Positions 16,684 to 24,385 of a stretch of DNA of 64,000 nucleotides are shown here, piece by piece. The first letter of the stretch is position 1; each line of letters opens with the position of its first letter. This stretch comes from CAIOYC01 sp964243985 (lineage in GTDB: Bacteria; Pseudomonadota; Alphaproteobacteria; Caulobacterales; Caulobacteraceae), in the NCBI GenBank assembly GCA_964243985.1, contig CAXTHJ010000006.1:1-64000 (forward strand), given 5' to 3'. Below the pieces are notes generated by a model, which searched no databases, had not been told where the DNA came from, and saw nothing but the letters and a program-made list of their open reading frames with translations. Both the position numbers and the translations under genes were made by a program.

Positions 16684-17898
16684 TCAATATTGACCCTTGG
16701 GCTCGAGACCGAGCACATGCTGGCCATACATCGTGGAGACCGCGTCCCAGTTGGTGCTGATGTGGACGCCCGCCGCATGGATATCCCGCCAGAACCTTTG
16801 CAAGGGACGCTCCAGCGCTAGCGCATTGCCGCCTGAGCCGTAGAACAGCGCATCAACGGCCTGCACCAGCAACTTGACGGCAAAGGCATGAGTGCGGCGA
16901 TTACGAAGTCGGACGTCGACCGTGATGGGGCGGCTCGCCTCGGCCAGCGCTTGGGTCTCCGACAGGTCACGCATTAGAAGGGTGCGCGCGGCGTCGATGT
17001 TCGCGGATGCTTCGGCCACTCGCGTCTGGATTGTCGCGAACTCAGCCATCCGGTTGTTTCCGCCGCCGACAGCCCCGCGGGTGGACCGCGTGCTGGTCGA
17101 GTCAAGGTAGAGGTCAAGGGCGCCCTCCGCCATGCCAAGCGCAGGCGCGACGAGGCAGGTCGGCACGCAGGCCATGAACGGGATGCGATAAAGCGGGTCC
17201 GTGTTCACCAGGGTCCCAGGAGCCGCTCCAGACGTGCCTGCAGCGAAGCTCAAGACGCGGTGGGCGGGAACGAAGACGTCTTCAAGGTGAACGGTGCGGC
17301 TTCCGGTGCCTGCGAGGCCGGCCACATGCCAGGTGTCCGGATCGATACGGTAGTCCTTGCTTGGAACCAGGAAGAAGCCGGCGCTTGGGGCCCCATCGCT
17401 CCCGGACCGCGGCGGGAAGACAGCGCCAAGCAAGAGCCAGTCCGAGGTGTCGCACCCAGAGGCGAAGCTCCAGCTTCCCGACATCCGGTAGCCGCCCTCC
17501 ACCGGCGCCGCCTTGCCCGAAGGCGCATAGGAGCCTGCGGCGAAGGCGTCCCTATTTGCGCCCCAGACCTCCGCCTGAGCCTCCTGCGGAAAAAGGCCTA
17601 TCAACCATTGGTGCACCGCGCAGACGCTGAAAACCCAGCCCGTCGATCCGTCGCCGCGGGCGATCCGCGAGACGACTTCTGCGAACGTCTCGAACCCCGC
17701 CTGATAGCCGCCAAAGGCTCGTGGCTGAAGGACGCGGTACAATCCCGCTTCGCGGAACTGCTCGATCAGATCCTGCGGCACGCGACGGTCCGCCTCGGTC
17801 CTGCCCGCGTTCTCGCGCGCTAGGCGACCCATCTTATCTGCTGAGACGAGCAACTCAGGTATGGGGTTGCGGTCTACGATCTTTGCCACATTGCTCAT
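16684..17898 (-). CDS. Acyl-CoA-dehydrogenase-fold flavin-dependent monooxygenase (second copy, HsaA-like), 404 aa
   Basis: Oxygenase component of a two-component aromatic hydroxylase. It has the early helix DRRVPQDLIEQFREAGLYR, then YRMSGSWSFASGCDTSDWLL and AGLAGTGSRTVHLEDVFVPAHR. A helical C-terminal domain ends in the family signature HVLGLEPKGQY, as in HsaA (3-HSA hydroxylase) and related indole or phenol hydroxylases. The ATG at 17898 follows a purine-rich GGCGGAG site. A TTGACT-17-GATAAG promoter with operator-like site C lies directly upstream. The divergent flavin reductase at 18566 is the expected HsaB/HpaC-type partner. Together they would ortho-hydroxylate a phenol to a catechol or hydroxyquinol. 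Confidence 0.88.
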   Translation of the reverse strand: MSNVAKIVDRNPIPELLVSADKMGRLARENAGRTEADRRVPQDLIEQFREAGLYRVLQPRAFGGYQAGFETFAEVVSRIARGDGSTGWVFSVCAVHQWLIGLFPQEAQAEVWGANRDAFAAGSYAPSGKAAPVEGGYRMSGSWSFASGCDTSDWLLLGAVFPPRSGSDGAPSAGFFLVPSKDYRIDPDTWHVAGLAGTGSRTVHLEDVFVPAHRVLSFAAGTSGAAPGTLVNTDPLYRIPFMACVPTCLVAPALGMAEGALDLYLDSTSTRSTRGAVGGGNNRMAEFATIQTRVAEASANIDAARTLLMRDLSETQALAEASRPITVDVRLRNRRTHAFAVKLLVQAVDALFYGSGGNALALERPLQRFWRDIHAAGVHISTNWDAVSTMYGQHVLGLEPKGQY

Positions 17899-17936
17899 GC
17901 CGCCTGGCTCCGCCTTATGGTTTTCGACTAGCCGGG

Positions 17937-17965
17937 CTTATCGGTTGCATACGCAAACGAGTCAA
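17937..17965 (-). promoter_or_regulatory. Promoter with operator-like site C (17944-17957) for the monooxygenase-decarboxylase genes
   Basis: On the minus strand, TTGACT (17965-17960) and GATAAG (17942-17937) are separated by 17 nt. The palindrome TTTGC-GTAT-GCAAC occupies that spacer. A repressor bound there would cover the space between -35 and -10. The start codon it serves is at 17898. The -35 overlaps the 3' end of the MarR gene. Confidence 0.65.
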
Positions 17966-18480
17966 GTCGTATTCCGGTGTTGATCGGGCTCATCCTCCCC
18001 CACCGACCGCACCTCGTCGAACTGCACGAGATTTTCATATATCTTACTAAGCAATAGCTTGAGCCGCCGTTTATCGGCTTGGCTCACGCCATCGAGCGCC
18101 ACGCCTTCGTGGCGCTCGACCGCGGGGAGGAGGCGCTCGACAAGTTCCCGCCCCAGCGGAGTCAAACCTATGTTGATGGATCGCCAATTCATGCCGGACT
18201 GTCGTCGAGAGATGAGGCCTCTGTGGGCAAGGGAAGCAACTTGACGAGAAAGCGTGGAGATTTCCACGCTGGTGACTTCGGCTAGGCCGCTCAGAGTCTG
18301 CTCGCCGGAGCCCCAGAGCGCCGCAAGCACGCGCCACATCGGCAGCGTGATGCCGCATTCCTTCAGCTCAAGGGTGAAGGCGCTTCCGACCGCCGACCCT
18401 GCCCGGTTAAGGAGAAAAGCCAGAGACTCGCTTAATGCGTACATCCTGTTAGCGTCCGCCTGATTGGAGGGGCGATGCAA
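17962..18480 (-). CDS. MarR-family transcriptional regulator, 172 aa
   Basis: Winged-helix dimeric regulator. The recognition region is LSGLAEVTSVEISTLSRQVASLAHRG-like (quoted in part), followed by the wing around SRRQSGMNWRSINIGLTPLG and a C-terminal dimerisation helix. The start is TTG 18480 or ATG 18444 (MYALSESL); the site before either is weak. The gene is central to the island, divergent from the flavin reductase and upstream of the second monooxygenase. Palindromes of TTTGC-N4-GCAAA type lie on both sides of it and in three other gaps, so it is the natural candidate to bind them and to be released by a phenolic ligand. Confidence 0.88.
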   Translation of the reverse strand: MHRPSNQADANRMYALSESLAFLLNRAGSAVGSAFTLELKECGITLPMWRVLAALWGSGEQTLSGLAEVTSVEISTLSRQVASLAHRGLISRRQSGMNWRSINIGLTPLGRELVERLLPAVERHEGVALDGVSQADKRRLKLLLSKIYENLVQFDEVRSVGEDEPDQHRNTT

Positions 18481-18498
18481 GCCGAGCCGCCTGCCTCA

Positions 18499-18527
18499 TT
18501 GACATCGTTTGCATTTGCAAATAATAT
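18499..18527 (+). promoter_or_regulatory. Promoter with operator-like site D (18508-18521) for the flavin reductase
   Basis: TTGACA (18499-18504) and TAATAT (18522-18527) are spaced by 17 nt, close to the sigma70 consensus. The spacer contains the perfect palindrome TTTGC-ATTT-GCAAA. It lies between the MarR start (18480, leftward) and the flavin reductase start (18566, rightward), so it could also autoregulate marR. Confidence 0.75.
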
Positions 18528-18565
18528 TTGTGATGCGTGTTAGCTCTGGATGAGGATAGGCAACG

Positions 18566-19066
18566 ATGATTTTCCAATCCGAAGCCTCCTTTCGGGACGC
18601 CATGCGCCGGCTGGCGGCGACGGTGACCATCATCTCCACGGGCAGCTCCGCGCGCCGCCACGGCATTACTGCCACCGCAGTGACCTCTCTGTCGATGGAC
18701 CCGCCCTCGCTGCTGGTCTGCGTCAACCAATCCAGCTCGCTTCACAGTCTCCTTTCGGAGAACAGCCGCTTCTGCGTCAACCTTTTACGTAGCGAGCACG
18801 CGGGTTTGTCCAACGCCTTTTCGGGTAAACTGCCATCCGAAGAGCGTTTCCGCCACGGTTCCTGGCTTGAAGACGAGGACGGTCTTCCCTTCCTCGCCGA
18901 TGCACAGGCGAGCATCTTCTGCCGAAAGCAGACCGTGATCGAGCATGGATCGCACTCCATCTTCATCGGTTTGGTCGAGTCGGTGTTGACCACCGACGAC
19001 GTATGCCCGCTCGTCTACAGCGATGGGAAATACAGCCGCTGCTCGCCGCTCGAAGCGATGGCGTAG
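18566..19066 (+). CDS. Flavin reductase (HsaB/HpaC-type), 166 aa
   Basis: FMN-binding split-barrel reductase that supplies reduced flavin to a monooxygenase. Family features are the N-terminal FRDAMRRLAATVTIIST, GITATAVTSLSMDPPSLLVCV, and SRFCVNLL. Length matches HsaB/HpaC (about 165-190). ATG 18566 is preceded by GAGGATAGG. It is transcribed from the site D promoter, divergent from marR and facing away from its probable oxygenase partner at 16684-17898. A direct partnership is inferred from context and family. Confidence 0.92.
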   Translation: MIFQSEASFRDAMRRLAATVTIISTGSSARRHGITATAVTSLSMDPPSLLVCVNQSSSLHSLLSENSRFCVNLLRSEHAGLSNAFSGKLPSEERFRHGSWLEDEDGLPFLADAQASIFCRKQTVIEHGSHSIFIGLVESVLTTDDVCPLVYSDGKYSRCSPLEAMA

Positions 19067-19087
19067 GAAGCTGCTCATTCGGCGCGA

Positions 19088-19116
19088 TTGACGCCATTTG
19101 CGTTTGCAAATAAAGG
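19088..19116 (+). promoter_or_regulatory. Promoter with operator-like site E (19097-19110) for the dehydrogenase-dioxygenase genes
   Basis: TTGACG (19088-19093) and TAAAGG (19111-19116) are spaced by 17 nt around TTTGC-GTTT-GCAAA. The geometry is identical to site D. It lies between the flavin reductase stop (19066) and the aldehyde dehydrogenase start (19194). Confidence 0.7.
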
Positions 19117-19193
19117 TGGGGCCAAGGGCGTATAGCCCACCGCCACAACGATCGACGGATCGAAAGCGTCTGGCGAAAACGGAAGGGAGCGGC

Positions 19194-20654
19194 ATGAAGC
19201 ATTTAGGCGATGCGAAGCATTGGATAGCCGGCGCGTGGGTCGACGAGGGAGAGCCGCGCGACAGCATCGATCCAGCTAGCGGCAAGGTCATCGGCCACTA
19301 CCGCGACGCCCCTGCCTCCGTTGCTCAGGCCGCGATCGACGCCGCTTTCACCGCATTCGACAAGAGCGCTTGGCGCAGCGACGCCTTCCTCCGCGCCACC
19401 GCCCTGTCCCATCTCGCCGATGCCTACGCGGCCCGCCTGAATGACGTCGTAGAGACGCTATGCCTCGAAAACGGAAAGGTGCGCGGCGAGGCGACATTCG
19501 AGGCATCGCTGATTCCCCGCGCGCTGCGTTTCGCCTCAGGGCTGTCGATGCATAATTTCGGCCGCGTATCCGAGCCCCGACCTGGGATGCAGGCGATGTC
19601 GATCCGCGAGCCGGTCGGCGTCGCGGGGCTGATAATCCCGTGGAATTCGCCGGCCTATCTCTGCATCCGCGCCTTGGCGCCGGCGCTCGCGGCCGGATGC
19701 ACGGCGGTGGTCAAGATGCCCCATCAGGCGGCGCATACCGCCGCGCTGACCGCCGCGATCGTGGCCTCCGTTCCCGAAATCCCGCCAGGAGTCGTCAACA
19801 TTTTCGTGGAATCCGGCGCCGACGGCGCCAAGCTCCTGGTCGATTCGCCCAAGGTGCCCGCTATCAGCTTTACCGGAAGCACGGCCACGGGACGCGCCAT
19901 CGCGCGCGCGGCCTCGACCCACCTGAAGCGGGTTGGCCTCGAACTCGGAGGGAAGACGCCTCATCTCGTTTTTGACGACGCCGACTTGGCGGCCGTTCTC
20001 CCGGTGTTGGAGAAGTCGAGCACCGTCTTCGCCGGCCAGTTCTGCATGACCGGAAGCCGCATCCTCGTTCAGCGCAACATAGCCGAGGCTCTTCAGGCGG
20101 GGCTGGCGGAGCGGTTCAAGGCCGTACGGGCGGGTCCGGCATCCGACCTGGCGAGCCACATGGGTCCGTTGATCGACAAGGCGGCCGTGACCCGCGTCGA
20201 TGCTCTGGTCGAGGCGGCGATTGCGGCCGGGGCCAGGCCGATCGTGCGCGGCGGCCCGCCTGCCGACCCCGCCCTGGCCGCAGGCGCCTTCTACCTGCCG
20301 ACCCTGCTGCAGGTGGACGGCGGCGGCCTACCCATCGTACGTGAGGAGACCTTCGGCCCGGTGCAGACCCTGCAGGTGTTCGACACGGAGGATGAGGCGA
20401 TCGCGCTCGCCAACGACAGCGACTACGGCCTCAGCGCCTGCGTCTGGAGCCGTGACGTGGACCGGCCGATTCGCGTTGCGCGCCGCCTGCATGCCGGACT
20501 CATCTCCATCAATGGCTGGGCCAATATCGCGGTGGAGTTCGAGGAGGGCGGCTTCAAGGCCAGCGGGTCGGGCCGCCTGGGCGGCCTCGCCTCGATCGAG
20601 GAATTCCTCGAATACAAGCAGATCACCCAGGACTTCATCCCCCATGCCCACTAA
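19194..20654 (+). CDS. NAD(P)-dependent aldehyde dehydrogenase, 486 aa
   Basis: Oxidises an aldehyde to the acid. The Rossmann part has PWNSPAYL and SFTGSTATGRAIARAA. The catalytic Glu lies in LELGGKTPHLVF and the nucleophile Cys in FAGQFCMTGSR. ETFGPVQTLQVFDTEDEA completes the family pattern. ATG 19194 (MKHLGDAKHW) has GGAAGGGAG upstream; the frame extends earlier but that part contains promoter site E. It is the first gene of the rightward run and overlaps the alcohol dehydrogenase start. The pair suggests alcohol to aldehyde to acid conversion of a side chain, or semialdehyde oxidation after ring cleavage. Confidence 0.93.
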   Translation: MKHLGDAKHWIAGAWVDEGEPRDSIDPASGKVIGHYRDAPASVAQAAIDAAFTAFDKSAWRSDAFLRATALSHLADAYAARLNDVVETLCLENGKVRGEATFEASLIPRALRFASGLSMHNFGRVSEPRPGMQAMSIREPVGVAGLIIPWNSPAYLCIRALAPALAAGCTAVVKMPHQAAHTAALTAAIVASVPEIPPGVVNIFVESGADGAKLLVDSPKVPAISFTGSTATGRAIARAASTHLKRVGLELGGKTPHLVFDDADLAAVLPVLEKSSTVFAGQFCMTGSRILVQRNIAEALQAGLAERFKAVRAGPASDLASHMGPLIDKAAVTRVDALVEAAIAAGARPIVRGGPPADPALAAGAFYLPTLLQVDGGGLPIVREETFGPVQTLQVFDTEDEAIALANDSDYGLSACVWSRDVDRPIRVARRLHAGLISINGWANIAVEFEEGGFKASGSGRLGGLASIEEFLEYKQITQDFIPHAH

Positions 20655-21780
20655 CGCCCCAGGCATGCGCGTGACCCGCGCCGCAGTGGTGGCCGAGCCG
20701 AACGCGCCGTTCGTCCTCCAGAACCTCACCCTCGCGCCGCCGAACCCCGACGAGGTGATCGTTGAACTGGAAGCCTGCGGCATGTGCCACGCCGACCTTT
20801 CGGCCCAGGCGGGGAGCATCCCCTTCCCGCTCCCGGGCGTCCTGGGGCACGAGGGCGTGGGCCGGGTGGTGGAGACCGGCGCCGCGGTGATCGACATCAC
20901 GGTCGGTCAGCGGGTGGTGATCTCGTTCACCTCCTGCGGACGCTGCCCCGCCTGTCTCGACGCTAGGCCCGGCTATTGCGCCCAGTGGCCCGCGCTCAAC
21001 CTGGTCGGCGGCGGCCGCCAGGACGGCTCCAGCAGCCTGTCGCACGATGGGTGCGCCATCCACAGCCACTATTTCGGCCAGTCGTCATTCTCCCGCTATG
21101 CGGCGACCGCCGCGCGGGCCGTGACGCCGGTCCCGGACGACATCCCCGCAAGCGTCCTGGCGCCTCTGGGCTGCGGCGTGCAGACCGGCGTGTGCGCCGC
21201 GACCGACGTGTTGCGGCCCCGCAACGGGGATCGGGTCGCCGTGTTCGGCGCAGGCGCCGTCGGCATGTCTTCGATAATGGGGCTCGCTCTCACCGGAGCG
21301 ACGCAGGTCATCGCCATCGACGTCCATCCGCAGCGGCTGGCGTTGGCGCGGGAGCTCGGCGCCACCGACGTCATCGAAGCGGGCAAAGAGGATGTCGCCG
21401 CCGAGATTGCTCGGCTGACGGGGGGCGCCGGCGTCAATGGGGCGATCGAGACGAGCGGCAATCCAGGCGCGCTCAAGACGGCGATCCGCGTGCTCGCGGC
21501 GGCCGGGACCTGCGTTGTGGTGGGCGTCCCCGGACATGGCGAGCCCGGCGGCTTCGACGTGATCGACCTCGTGGCGCGGGGCCTTCGCATCGTAGGCACC
21601 AACCAGGGCGACGCCAACCCGCGCACCGTCATCCCGCGGCTGATCGAGCTCTATCGACAGGGCCGTTTGCCGATCGAGCGGCTGGTCACCACCTACGCCT
21701 TCGACGAGATCAATGAGGCGCGAGCGGCGTCCTTGGACGGGCGGGTGATCAAGCCCGTCATGATTCTAGCGGCGCAATAA
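20644..21780 (+). CDS. Zn-dependent alcohol dehydrogenase (aryl-alcohol/class III-like), 378 aa
   Basis: Medium-chain dehydrogenase. The catalytic zinc Cys is in ACGMCHADLSAQ and GHEGVGRVVETGAAV carries the catalytic His-Glu. The four structural zinc cysteines are in SCGRCPACLDARPGYC. The NAD fold has AVFGAGAVGMSSI. Position and spacing match benzyl/aryl-alcohol dehydrogenases. The start is ATG 20644 (overlapping the aldehyde dehydrogenase by 11 nt) or ATG 20665 (MRVTRAAVV). It presumably acts with the upstream aldehyde dehydrogenase. Confidence 0.92.
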   Translation: MPTNAPGMRVTRAAVVAEPNAPFVLQNLTLAPPNPDEVIVELEACGMCHADLSAQAGSIPFPLPGVLGHEGVGRVVETGAAVIDITVGQRVVISFTSCGRCPACLDARPGYCAQWPALNLVGGGRQDGSSSLSHDGCAIHSHYFGQSSFSRYAATAARAVTPVPDDIPASVLAPLGCGVQTGVCAATDVLRPRNGDRVAVFGAGAVGMSSIMGLALTGATQVIAIDVHPQRLALARELGATDVIEAGKEDVAAEIARLTGGAGVNGAIETSGNPGALKTAIRVLAAAGTCVVVGVPGHGEPGGFDVIDLVARGLRIVGTNQGDANPRTVIPRLIELYRQGRLPIERLVTTYAFDEINEARAASLDGRVIKPVMILAAQ

Positions 21781-21842
21781 TCGCGCCCGTGGGCGGCAAG
21801 TGTCCGGCGATCTCGGACCATAGAGGCAGGAGGAAGCGCTTG

Positions 21843-22442
21843 ATGGGCGATCAGGATCGGTTCGACCGGATCGATGTGGCCGATCTCATCCTGCGCGAGC
21901 GCCTCGCGCGGGACAGTCAGCTGTGGGACGAGATGGCGGTTTGCTACCACCCAGACTCGATAGTCGAAGTGTCGTGGTTCCGCGGCAGCGGGGCCGAGTT
22001 CGTGGCGCTGACGAAGCGGCAGGTGCGTGAGGGTGCGATCAACTTCCACTTGATGACGCCGCCCGTGGTCAAGGTCAGCAAGGATCGTGCGATCTCCGAA
22101 ACGCCCTGCGTGCTGCGGAGCTTCTCGCATATGACCGGCGTGGAGATTAGCTTCGAAGGGTTCGTGCGGCTGTTCTGGCGCGCCCAGCGCGAGGGAGACC
22201 AGTGGTTGATCGCTGGGCTGCGCTGCCTTTACCTGAAGGACGAGATCCACGGCCGCAATCCGAACAAGCCGCCCACCTTCGATGAGGCCAAGCTGGAAGG
22301 CTACCGCGACGCTTACCGCTACACCTCCGCCAATCTGGCCAACCTCGGCATTGCGGTGCGTGATGACCTTCCGGGCGCCGATCGCCCAGAAATGGTGAAG
22401 GCGCTCCGGACGGGCGAGCAGGCATGGCTGGACGCGGCGTGA
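21843..22442 (+). CDS. SnoaL-like (NTF2-fold) protein, second copy, 199 aa
   Basis: Same length as the copy at 14914-15513 and the same key motif WDEMAVCYHPDSIVEVSWF, with the tail AVRDDLPGADRPEMVKALR. ATG 21843 has AGGAGGAAG about 8 nt upstream; a GTG at 21789 is less likely. It lies between the alcohol dehydrogenase and the fumarylacetoacetate-hydrolase-type gene. Having one copy in each arm of the island suggests either a hetero-oligomer or two successive steps on related intermediates. No enzymatic residue assignment is possible by eye beyond the His-Pro-Asp motif. Confidence 0.82.
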   Translation: MGDQDRFDRIDVADLILRERLARDSQLWDEMAVCYHPDSIVEVSWFRGSGAEFVALTKRQVREGAINFHLMTPPVVKVSKDRAISETPCVLRSFSHMTGVEISFEGFVRLFWRAQREGDQWLIAGLRCLYLKDEIHGRNPNKPPTFDEAKLEGYRDAYRYTSANLANLGIAVRDDLPGADRPEMVKALRTGEQAWLDAA

Positions 22443-22503
22443 ACCAAATTGCCGAACGCAACCTGGAAAAGGGGCCATGTGGCTCTAACCGAGGGGGAAG
22501 TCG

Positions 22504-23355
22504 ATGAAGCTCGCGAGATTTAGGCACGGCGACAGCGTGGGCCTGGGCGCAGTAGAGGGAGAGGGCGTCATCTCGCTCGACGGGCTCGGCTTCACCACCA
22601 TGATGGACGTGATCCACGGCGGCGACGACGGGCTCACCCGTATCCGCCGCCACCTGGCCTCCGCGAGGCCTGACCTGAAACTTGCCGAGATCAAGCTGCT
22701 GGCCCCGATCGAGCGTCCGGGCAAGTATCTGGCGATCGGCATGAACTACGCCAAGCATCTGGAGGAGGCCGACAAGCTCGGCGTGGCGCGGGCCAAGCAC
22801 CAGACCTGGTTCAACAAGCAGACCACCTGCATCGCAGGTCCCTACGATGAGATCGACCCCGGGGTGACGGAGAAGCTCGACTATGAGGTCGAACTCGGCG
22901 CGGTGATCGGCAAGCCGGCCAAGGGCGTCAGCGAGGCGCAGGCAAAGGACCACGTGTTCGGCTATTTCGTCGCCAACGATGTGTCGGCCCGGGACTGGCA
23001 GTTCCACACCCCGACCTTCACCATGGGCAAGTCGTTCGACACCCACGGTCCGATCGGCCCGTGGATCGTCACCGCGGACGAGATCGAGGATCCGCACGCC
23101 CTGAACCTGCGCACCTTCGTCAACGGCGAGCTGCGCCAGTCGAGCAACACCAGCCAGATGATCCATAATCTCTGGGCGCAGATCGCCTACCTCTCGACCG
23201 CCTTCACTTTGGAGACCGGCGACCTGATCGCCACCGGCACGCCCGAAGGCGTCGGGGTGGGTATGGAGCCTCAGGTGTTCCTGCAGCCGGGCGACGTGGT
23301 CCGCTGCGAGGTGGACGGCGTCGGCGCGATCGAGAACCGCGTGGCGCGTTTGTAG
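22504..23355 (+). CDS. Fumarylacetoacetate hydrolase family protein, 283 aa
   Basis: Metal-dependent C-C hydrolase, decarboxylase or isomerase fold. Family marks are IGMNYAKHLEEA, DYEVELGAVIGK (metal Glu residues), VANDVSARDWQ, GKSFDTHGPIGPWIV, and DLIATGTPEGVGVGM. ATG 22504 follows GGGGGAAG. Directly followed by an extradiol dioxygenase gene, it fits hydrolysis or decarboxylation of the ring-cleavage product in a meta-type pathway. Confidence 0.92.
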   Translation: MKLARFRHGDSVGLGAVEGEGVISLDGLGFTTMMDVIHGGDDGLTRIRRHLASARPDLKLAEIKLLAPIERPGKYLAIGMNYAKHLEEADKLGVARAKHQTWFNKQTTCIAGPYDEIDPGVTEKLDYEVELGAVIGKPAKGVSEAQAKDHVFGYFVANDVSARDWQFHTPTFTMGKSFDTHGPIGPWIVTADEIEDPHALNLRTFVNGELRQSSNTSQMIHNLWAQIAYLSTAFTLETGDLIATGTPEGVGVGMEPQVFLQPGDVVRCEVDGVGAIENRVARL

Positions 23356-23370
23356 AACAGGGAGGATGTG

Positions 23371-24315
23371 ATGGCCGTTTTGAGCGCCTTGTCCGTAACG
23401 CTGGAGGTGCCCGACCTCGAACCGGGGATAAAGTTCTACACCGACGCCGGCCTGATCGCCGCGGTGGATGGAACCGTCGCCCGATTGCGCTGCGAGGGCC
23501 AGGACCGCGATTGCATCATCCTGATCGGAGGGGCGCCGAAAAAGCGTCTGCACCACGTCTCGCTCCGGGCCGACGACCTCAACGGAATGGCCGCCAAAGC
23601 GCGCGAGCACGGCGGCAAAGCCATGTCTCCGCCCGCGGGTTTTGAAGACAACGGGCTCTGGATCGAAGATCCCAACGGCATGCTGATCCATCTCTCTGAG
23701 CGGCCGGCGGACCCGGAACTCGCCGCCTGCCCGCCGTTCGAGATCAACGGGCCGGGGCGGCTGGTGCGTAAGCGCCGCTCCGCCATGCGGCCCAGCAGCG
23801 CCTATGCGCCGGCCAAGCCGCTTCGCCTCGGCCACATCCTGGTGTTCAGCCCCGACGTGATGAGGAGCGTCGCCTTCGTCACCGAGGCGCTGGGGATGGG
23901 CCTCGCCGACCGGGCCCAGGACGTGATCGCCTTCACCTGCGCGCGCAAGGACAGCGACCACCACGTGCTGGCCTTCGCCAAATCGCCCGGCGTCGGCTTC
24001 CACCACGCCAGCTTCCAGGTGGCCGATCCGGACGAGGTGGGCCGCGGCGGCCGCGCCCTGGTGGACAAGGCCCAGCGCGGCGACTGGGGCTTTGGCCGCC
24101 ACACCATCGGATCCAACTTCTTCCATTACATCCAGGACCCTTGGGGCTCGTGGTTCGAATACTATTCCGACATGGATCACATCGACGATTACGCCCTGTG
24201 GACGCCGACCAACTACGGCATGGAGGACAGCCTCGCTAGCTGGGGTCCGCCCGTGCCCCACGACTTCGTCCACAACTATGAGGTCGATCCTGAGCCAGCG
24301 CTCGCCCACGCTTAA
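23371..24315 (+). CDS. VOC-fold extradiol dioxygenase (type I), 314 aa
   Basis: Two-module vicinal-oxygen-chelate enzyme like 2,3-dihydroxybiphenyl dioxygenase and HsaC. The Fe(II) ligands appear as His in RLGHILVFSPD, His in FHHASFQVADPDEV, and Glu in WGSWFEYYSDMD. The N-terminal module has lost the ligands, as usual. ATG 23371 (GTG 23368 is adjacent) follows GGGAGGA. It is the likely ring-cleaving step of the island, acting on the catechol-type product of the two-component monooxygenase. Meta-cleavage is consistent with the following hydrolase-type gene. Confidence 0.9.
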   Translation: MAVLSALSVTLEVPDLEPGIKFYTDAGLIAAVDGTVARLRCEGQDRDCIILIGGAPKKRLHHVSLRADDLNGMAAKAREHGGKAMSPPAGFEDNGLWIEDPNGMLIHLSERPADPELAACPPFEINGPGRLVRKRRSAMRPSSAYAPAKPLRLGHILVFSPDVMRSVAFVTEALGMGLADRAQDVIAFTCARKDSDHHVLAFAKSPGVGFHHASFQVADPDEVGRGGRALVDKAQRGDWGFGRHTIGSNFFHYIQDPWGSWFEYYSDMDHIDDYALWTPTNYGMEDSLASWGPPVPHDFVHNYEVDPEPALAHA

Positions 24316-24385
24316 CGCCCTCTAAGCCCGCCACGATCGCTAAACAGTGGTCAGGGCTCAACCTTTGAATCGTTAGGAAGAAGAT

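Noticed and set aside
22147..24309. A 720-codon open frame on the minus strand
   Set aside because: It lies antisense to three well-supported genes (SnoaL-like, FAH-type, VOC dioxygenase) and its product is His/Arg/Gly-biased with no fold; it is a by-product of high GC.
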